Positions 42,533 to 46,159 of a stretch of 46,159 nucleotides of DNA are shown here, one piece after another; position 1 is the stretch's first letter, and each line of letters starts with the position of its first letter. Location of the stretch: assembly GCA_016199985.1 (NCBI GenBank), contig JACQFQ010000060.1, positions 1 through 46,159 on the forward strand, written 5' to 3'. The position numbers and the translations under genes are program-made. A model generated the notes under the pieces. That model had not been told where the DNA came from, made no database searches, and worked only from the letters and a program-made list of their open reading frames with translations. The DNA is from Verrucomicrobiota bacterium (GTDB lineage Bacteria > Verrucomicrobiota > Verrucomicrobiia > Limisphaerales > UBA11320).

Positions 42533-42601
42533 GACAAACGCTCAGCGACGGCGGGGCACAAATCGTCCAGGACGAAAGCGAAGCCGCGTTCGCCGCTAGG
42601 C
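42533..42601 (-). repeat. attC site 12 (69 nt)
   Basis: From GACAAAC (42533-42539) to GCTAGGC (42595-42601). Inner arms CTCAGCGACGGCGG and CCGCGTTCGCCGC pair. The stop TAG of the next gene is inside the right box. Confidence 0.75.
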
Positions 42602-42997
42602 GGCATGCGAAGTCCTGCGAGCAACAATCAGCACGGCCAAGTAGGCGGCAGCAGCGACATCGTAACCCAGACACCAACCCGGCCACCATACAGGCACACC
42701 AGGGTTTGCTATCACTGCGTGATGAAAGAAGTCAAAAACTCCGTGAAGCGCCAGGCCGGCGACCACGAGCCATGGAGTCTTCCGGAATCCAAGCGCGGCC
42801 ATCCCCACAAAAACGAGCGCAGGAATGGTCTCCGCCAAAAGGAAACCCGTGGACTTGGCCATCGCCGCAAATAGGAGATATAAGGCGGCAATGACGATCA
42901 ACACGACGGGGTAGAAGCTGCGCTCCTTGTCGAAGCCAATCAGGGTGGCGAACAACCCCACTCCTGCTGCGGCTACGATTCCAATGACGTATTCCAT
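42596..42997 (-). CDS. Four- to five-helix membrane protein (133 aa)
   Basis: 133 residues, hydrophobic throughout, with helices at 'VIGIVAAAGVGLFATLIGF', 'FYPVVLIVIAALYLLFAAMA', 'GFLLAETIPALVFVGMAALGF', 'WLVVAGLALHGVFDFFHH' and 'YDVAAAAYLAVLIVARR'. The conserved 'HGVFDFFHHAVI..PGVPVWWPGWCLGYDV' is a hallmark of a small bacterial membrane family with no assigned function; the two-histidine motif hints at metal binding. Its stop codon lies within site 12. Confidence 0.8.
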   Translation of the reverse strand: MEYVIGIVAAAGVGLFATLIGFDKERSFYPVVLIVIAALYLLFAAMAKSTGFLLAETIPALVFVGMAALGFRKTPWLVVAGLALHGVFDFFHHAVIANPGVPVWWPGWCLGYDVAAAAYLAVLIVARRTSHAA

Positions 42998-43033
42998 TTT
43001 TCTTTCTTCGAGGTGTAGCGCCTATGCGGCCTG

Positions 43034-43145
43034 CACGAACCAAGGTTTAGGGCGTATCACGCCCTCAGCGACCCGGCCACGAGGCGCGTGGATTACACCA
43101 GCGATGCAATGCCGCCGTTAAGGCGCTGCAAGCGTATGGTTAGCC
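43034..43145 (-). repeat. attC site 13
   Basis: 112 nt from CACGAAC (43034-43040) to GTTAGCC (43139-43145). It contains the 34-nt block (43040-43073) identical to 35467-35500 in site 3 and the ATGCCGCCGTT segment shared with site 1. Confidence 0.75.
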
Positions 43146-43523
43146 CGTTGTGCGTTCACTTTCGGCGCTCTTCAAGTCGCGGTAGAATGTTAATGAGTTA
43201 CGATCCATGTCGTAGAGGGCAAACTCACGTGTCCCCCAAGGCGTGTCGCGGATGCCGCTGGCGCCGCACTCGACGCCACGGAGCTGATACTCGGTGAAGA
43301 GAGCATCCGGATCGTCCACCAGAAAGCGCAATCGAATGGCGCCCATTTCGTGCTCGTGCTGGAACTGCATGTGGAGCTCGACCTGGTCACGGCGGAATCC
43401 AACGTAATTGGGTGTGTCGGTGTTGTCTTGGAAGGCGAGTTGAAAGCCAAGTCGCTGGGCATAGAACTCGATCGCGCGCTTGACGTCGCGTGTCCCAATA
43501 ATCGGATGCGTCCTTCTGAACAT
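43140..43523 (-). CDS. VOC-superfamily protein, single-gene cassette
   Basis: 127 residues: 'THPIIGTRDVKRAIEFYAQRLGFQLAFQD', 'QVELHMQFQHEHEMGAIRLRFLVDDPDALFTEY' and 'GTREFALYDMDRNSLTFYRDL'. This is a complete VOC domain with the putative metal ligands H/E in the expected places, similar to bleomycin-binding proteins. Substrate unknown. It is the second VOC gene of the array, next to the PhnB-like one and the truncated one. The stop TAA lies in the GTTAGCC box. Confidence 0.88.
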   Translation of the reverse strand: MFRRTHPIIGTRDVKRAIEFYAQRLGFQLAFQDNTDTPNYVGFRRDQVELHMQFQHEHEMGAIRLRFLVDDPDALFTEYQLRGVECGASGIRDTPWGTREFALYDMDRNSLTFYRDLKSAESERTTG

Positions 43524-43559
43524 GGAGATTCGAGTGTTTCAGCGTAAGCGTGTGCGCCG

Positions 43560-43714
43560 GCCTAACGACGAGGAGCTGAGCCACGACCGATCAAGAGCTG
43601 AGTGACGACCGGCCGAACGATTCGAGCTGCCAGACTACCAAGGAGCGAACCAACTCAGGCGCCCGCTGATGAATCCAGCGAACCAGGCCATTCACTCGAG
43701 CGATCTGGTTAGGC
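43560..43714 (-). repeat. attC site 14 (doubled left arm)
   Basis: 155 nt from GCCTAAC (43560-43566) to GTTAGGC (43708-43714). The left arm occurs twice (GAGCTGAGCCACGACCGATC at 43573 and GAGCTGAGTGACGACCGGCC at 43595), a sign of recombination between sites. The right arm GGCCATTCACTCGAGCGATCT is consensus. Confidence 0.85.
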
Positions 43715-43723
43715 CACGTCATA

Positions 43724-44122
43724 TCAGTCCCAGCCAAACTGAAGCAACGGCCTGCCGCACTTCGGACAAGGCGCGCGCAACCTCGCAAGTTGAGTGTTCG
43801 CGATGTGGCAGACCGGACAATAGACCCCGTCGTTCGGAACCGCGATGGACTCTCGAAACCGCGACAATCTGTCCGCAGCCCTGTAAACCTCATCGGCGCT
43901 CGCGCCAACCGGCGGCAATCCCTTCCCATCCGGGACTGACTCGTTCAGGGCCGCTGTCTGAATCCAATCATCCGGCTTGAGGCGCAGAGGGTCGTCGAAC
44001 CGTTCAGTGATGTCCAACTGGCTGTAAGAAAGCTCGCCGGGCGGCATCGTTTGCGGTGTAACGCCTTTTGCCGCGGCTGACTGCTTGCCACACCCGCCAA
44101 AGAGAAATGAAAGCAGTCCCAT
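43724..44122 (-). CDS. Small protein with C-terminal zinc-ribbon-like motif
   Basis: 132 residues from ATG 44122. The N-terminus MGLLSFLFGGCGKQSAAAKGV has a short hydrophobic stretch and a Cys, but it is not a convincing lipobox. The body has 'QTMPPGELSYSQLDITERFDDPLRLKPDDWIQTAAL'. The C-terminus 'YCPVCHIANTQLARLRAPCPKCGRPLLQFGWD' holds CxxC and CxxC pairs that should bind one zinc. I know this layout from hypothetical cassette-type proteins; no role is established. Single-gene cassette. Confidence 0.78.
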   Translation of the reverse strand: MGLLSFLFGGCGKQSAAAKGVTPQTMPPGELSYSQLDITERFDDPLRLKPDDWIQTAALNESVPDGKGLPPVGASADEVYRAADRLSRFRESIAVPNDGVYCPVCHIANTQLARLRAPCPKCGRPLLQFGWD

Positions 44123-44163
44123 AGAGCAAAAAAGATGGCGTAATCGCGGCAGCGAGGTCGAGT

Positions 44164-44321
44164 GGCTCAAGAGCTGAGCAACGGCTTGCGAACGAATGGG
44201 ACGACCAGGATGCCAAGGAGAATAGTGACCAAATCAACCGTTGATCACAGCCTGGCGCTCACGCGTCCGCCGCAGCTCTCAGCGAAGGCGGAAGGCCGTT
44301 CACTCGAGCGATTTGCTAGGC
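44164..44321 (-). repeat. attC site 15 (long)
   Basis: 158 nt from GGCTCAAG (44164-44171) to GCTAGGC (44315-44321). The left half resembles sites 4-6; the right half, with TCCGCC...GGCGGA (44266-44292) and GGCCGTTCACTCGAGCGATTT, matches site 2. Confidence 0.85.
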
Positions 44322-44334
44322 GTTGATCTACTCA

Positions 44335-44715
44335 TTACCTCTGCTCCCACTTGGCGAGCATCGCATCAAATCGGCGGGCCTGCTCCTCCCAAGTATCGAG
44401 TAACTTCGCATAACGCTCCTGTTGCTCGCGCGAGCGAGCCATCAATGCATCGTGCTCCCGCTGCTGGCGCTCCATGATCTCCAACTGCCGCGCTGTCTCC
44501 GCTTGCTGCTTCGCGGAAACTTCGAGCTGCTTTTCGTATTCTGATTTTCCGAATAATCCCATATGTGAACCCTCCATGAATGATGCTGCGAACACGACAA
44601 TGATCGCCGTCAGCGGCACAACCTCTGAAACCGTCCACCCCTTCGCAAAACCACGATAGAGCAACCACGCGATGCCTATTCCGAAAACAATGAACGATGT
44701 CTTGCGGTTGTTCAT
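44335..44715 (-). CDS. Membrane protein with long C-terminal coiled coil
   Basis: 126 residues from ATG 44715. Two short membrane helices ('TSFIVFGIGIAWLLYRGF' and 'SEVVPLTAIIVVFAASFM') are followed by a highly charged helix ('SEYEKQLEVSAKQQAETARQLEIMERQQREHDALMARSREQQERYAKLLDTWEEQARR') that should form a cytoplasmic coiled coil. No family name. The leader carries the GGCCGCTTCGCA motif, shared with two other cassettes. Single-gene cassette. Confidence 0.8.
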   Translation of the reverse strand: MNNRKTSFIVFGIGIAWLLYRGFAKGWTVSEVVPLTAIIVVFAASFMEGSHMGLFGKSEYEKQLEVSAKQQAETARQLEIMERQQREHDALMARSREQQERYAKLLDTWEEQARRFDAMLAKWEQR

Positions 44716-44731
44716 GCGCACGTGCGAAGCG

Positions 44732-44864
44732 GCCTAACGAATCGGAGCTGAGCGACGGCCGGTCAGGGGGGTGAGCCGCTCAGACTGAAAGCTGGAGACA
44801 GTGACGACACCTGCCGAGCATGAACGGTGGCGGCATGGCCGTTCGCTCGATGGAGTGGTTGGGT
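44732..44864 (-). repeat. attC site 16
   Basis: 133 nt from GCCTAAC (44732-44738) to GTTGGGT (44858-44864). Left arm GAATCGGAGCTGAGCGACGGCC and right arm GGCCGTTCGCTCGATGGAGTG are close to consensus. The best example of the array's main site type. Confidence 0.88.
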
Positions 44865-44886
44865 GGTCGGCGTCGTCCACCGATCC

Positions 44887-45273
44887 CTACACAGGCGATC
44901 GCAGCCACCAGACAATCTCACCCAGGGAAGATCCAGGGAGGTGCGTGCGAAAAAGCCAGATGCCGAAACCCAGCATCGCCGCCGTGCAAGCCATCCACAG
45001 CGCGCAGGCAACCGTAGCGAAGCGCCAACTCCCAACGCCAGAGCGTGACGCCAAGATCAACATGATGACGGCGCCCAAGCCTGTCGGGGCCAAGACGCCG
45101 AGGACCGAGCTCAAAGGATCCGTGATCGCATTGCCGCAGAGAAAGACGCCCGGAGTGCGCAAGTCCACAAGGAACTGACGCGCGTGATAGGCAAATAGCA
45201 TTGAGCCCGCGAGGTAGGTCAGCAGCCCGCCCCACCCAACAACTCTCGGTGCATTGCGGCGCAAGGATTCCAT
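44887..45273 (-). CDS. Membrane protein (128 aa)
   Basis: 128 residues from ATG 45273. Helices at 'WGGLLTYLAGSMLFAYHARQFLV', 'SVLGVLAPTGLGAVIMLILASR', and 'WRFATVACALWMACTAAMLGFGIWLF', with 'DLRTPGVFLCGNAITDPL' between the first two. No family is recognised. The open frame continues upstream through a 16-bp inverted repeat (45291-45347), so the ATG after that repeat is the likely start. Single-gene cassette between sites 16 and 17. Confidence 0.72.
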   Translation of the reverse strand: MESLRRNAPRVVGWGGLLTYLAGSMLFAYHARQFLVDLRTPGVFLCGNAITDPLSSVLGVLAPTGLGAVIMLILASRSGVGSWRFATVACALWMACTAAMLGFGIWLFRTHLPGSSLGEIVWWLRSPV

Positions 45274-45290
45274 AGGGTGCGTAGACCGCC

Positions 45291-45347
45291 AGGATGAGGG
45301 CGTTGTTCCAGTCGCCCTACGGGCTCCTTTCACAACGCCCTCATCCT
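45291..45347. repeat. 16-bp perfect inverted repeat in a cassette leader
   Basis: AGGATGAGGGCGTTGT (45291-45306) and ACAACGCCCTCATCCT (45332-45347) are perfect inverted copies around a 25-nt loop with its own GCCC/GGGC hairpin. The element sits 17 nt upstream of the ATG at 45273 on the transcript side. It looks like a small hairpin element inserted in the leader or a control structure. Confidence 0.75.
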
Positions 45348-45412
45348 CCACCTTGTAGCGTAAGGAGAACTTACTTTGAGGTCACGAACTCAGAAACGTC
45401 GGGCGAGCTGAG

Positions 45413-45515
45413 GCCTAACGTCTCGGAACTGAGCGACTCCCGGTCAGGGGTGGAAGCGACAGGCAGTGGGTGGCAGGTCAGGGGACGACGTCGGAGTCCT
45501 CGTGAAAACACTCCT
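45413..45515 (-). repeat. attC site 17 (incomplete)
   Basis: GCCTAAC (45413-45419) is followed by GTCTCGGAACTGAGCGACTCCC, a recognisable main-type arm; a GGAGTCCTCGTG segment (45493-45504) may be its partner, but no second core box is clear. The extent is uncertain. Confidence 0.55.
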
Positions 45516-45590
45516 CTGAGAGTGGAGTTTCAAACACAAAGGCCATAGAGGAAGGAGAGTCTGCTCACTGCTTCACATCGTTCCGGGCTT
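45420..45590 (-). other. Gene-less or minigene cassette
   Basis: Between site 17 and site 18 lie about 170 nt with no ORF longer than 22 codons (a possible ATG at 45552 reads MAFVFETPLSEECFHEDSDVVP). It holds an imperfect hairpin around CACTCCTCTGAGAGTG (45509-45524). It appears to be a non-coding cassette or a deletion product. Confidence 0.45.
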
Positions 45591-45646
45591 GTTCAACCCG
45601 GGGTGTAATTGCTGGCTTCGCAGCATTACACCCTTCTGTGTTAGGC
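45591..45646 (-). repeat. attC site 18, short 56-nt type
   Basis: Read on the minus strand: R'' GCCTAAC, L'' GGGTGTAAT, a short loop stem GCTGCGAAGCCAGC, L' ATTACACCC, and R' GTTGAAC. The total is 56 nt with a near-perfect stem. It is of a different family from the long sites of the array. The stop codon of the TfoX-like gene is inside R''. Confidence 0.88.
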
Positions 45647-46042
45647 ACGTTTGCGCTTTCTTGGTTGAGGAGTGACACCGATCCGAGAATCACGCTGCCG
45701 GGCCAATCGAACAAGATCGCCTGCTACTGACTCGAAGGCGTCCGAGGACTCGCGGAGATACAGCCACTTCCTCAAAACTGAATGTGGTGACAGATCTGGA
45801 AAATCAGCCATCAATGATGCGTGATTCTCTCGATCGGTGGCGACAAGCACGCCGCGCCAAGGCTCCGCTTTGGCTATGAAACAAAACATCAATTTGCCAT
45901 TGAGATAAACGGCCTTCGCTCCAAACATCGGGCGAAGCAAAAAAGAGGCATCCGATTCTAACGGCTCCCATAGCCACGCATAGGGATGCACGATTTTGAT
46001 GCTTACAATATCAGATTTAAATTTACGCATTGCTACGTTCAT
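45641..46042 (-). CDS. TfoX/YjbR-like hypothetical protein, first complete cassette gene
   Basis: 133 residues from ATG 46042 (ATG 46030 also possible). 'SFLLRPMFGAKAVYLNGKLMFCFIAKAEPWRGVLVATDRENHASLMADFPDLSPHSVLRKWLYLRESSDAFES' matches the layout of small TfoX-N-like/MmcQ-YjbR-like proteins ('MFGxxxxYxxGKxxFCxxxxxxWxGVLVAT'). No reaction is known. The stop lies in attC 18. The start is only about 9 nt from the 3' end of a group II intron, so the intron interrupts the cassette leader; the open frame running into the intron is fortuitous. Confidence 0.8.
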   Translation of the reverse strand: MNVAMRKFKSDIVSIKIVHPYAWLWEPLESDASFLLRPMFGAKAVYLNGKLMFCFIAKAEPWRGVLVATDRENHASLMADFPDLSPHSVLRKWLYLRESSDAFESVAGDLVRLARQRDSRIGVTPQPRKRKRA

Positions 46043-46050
46043 TGCACCGT

Positions 46051-46159
46051 GTAGGCTCAGATCCTTTCGGATCCAAGCCCCCCTAGGAACCGTACGTGAG
46101 AGTTTCCCCTCATACGGCTCGAGTTTCTCTAAGATCATCCTCTGCCGAGGTGATCCGGC
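46051..46159 (-). mobile_element. Group II intron, 3' end (domains V and VI), rest beyond window
   Basis: On the minus strand, 46120-46087 is a 34-nt domain V: the AGC catalytic triad in GAGCCGTATG, a GGGAAAC tetraloop closing a 5-bp helix, a 2-nt CG bulge, and CACGTACGGTTC on the 3' side. Three nucleotides plus a G-run later, domain VI is an 11-bp stem (46079-46069 with 46064-46054) with a GAAA loop, and the intron ends in TAC at 46051. I see no bulged branch-point A in this fold; A-7 could be the candidate. Bases 46121-46159 should be domain IV or the end of the reverse-transcriptase region; the intron-encoded protein is off the edge. Confidence 0.88.

Noticed and set aside
45294..45548. 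An 84-codon plus-strand ORF in the cassette region
   Set aside because: It is on the opposite strand to all cassettes and is formed from the inverted repeat and attC 17.

Overview
The window looks like a Verrucomicrobiota chromosome, probably near the Pedosphaera/Limisphaera side of that phylum. The evidence is: a GC-rich coding style with few Shine-Dalgarno sites; a DUF1549/DUF1553 plus DUF1501 gene pair of the kind frequent in Planctomycetes and Verrucomicrobia; a PEP-CTERM sorting signal; a CotH/EF-hand secreted protein; and several secreted proteins that share a 'W..YLLE-A..L...W ... FYRLR' C-terminal module. The phylum is an inference; no rRNA or tRNA gene is present to confirm it.

From 1 to about 33 kb the window is ordinary chromosome: the end of a secreted protein; an ABC-2 type exporter pair (501-3071); an AraC regulator; a DUF885 zinc-peptidase-like lipidless secreted protein; a LuxR-type response regulator; a sulfite-oxidase-family enzyme; the rpsP-khpA-trmD-rplS translation operon (minus strand, with a good terminator); rpoN (sigma-54); a CotH protein; an NHL-propeller protein; purM followed by a LolC/E-LolD lipoprotein-release transporter; a DegP/HtrA protease; an OmpR-type two-component pair; a small nucleotidyltransferase-like protein; a MiaE-like tRNA hydroxylase; a lipoprotein; a PEP-CTERM protein; a DUF1549/1553-DUF1501-GH30 operon; and two small genes (VOC and DUF1905/YdeI-like).

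From about 33.2 kb to the right edge the character changes completely. About 24 small genes, nearly all hypothetical, membrane or VOC-like, lie on the minus strand in about 18 units. The units are separated by 56-240 nt imperfect inverted-repeat sites that begin and end with RYYYAAC / GTTRRRY boxes (typically GCCTAAC ... GTTAGGC) and have recurrent inner arms (GAGCTGAGYGACGGCC ... GGCCGTTCACTCGAGCGAT). These are attC sites, so this is a chromosomal integron cassette array (or an integrase-less attC cluster) read right to left. The attI site, Pc promoter and intI gene, if present, should lie beyond the right edge. The extreme right end carries the 3' end (domains V and VI) of a group II intron, also on the minus strand and only about 9 nt upstream of the first complete cassette gene.

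The array is the exciting part of the window. Many stop codons are embedded in the attC R'' box. Several cassettes carry two or three translationally coupled genes. Unrelated cassettes share a leader motif just after the recombination point. attC sites are visibly mosaic (shared 34-nt blocks, shared hairpins, doubled arms, one 56-nt site of a different family). Cassettes also carry insertions (a REP doublet, a 16-bp inverted repeat) and broken genes (a truncated VOC gene, a 43-codon signal-peptide remnant). One cassette protein carries the same C-terminal module as the chromosomal secreted proteins, which suggests that cassettes are made from genes of this lineage.
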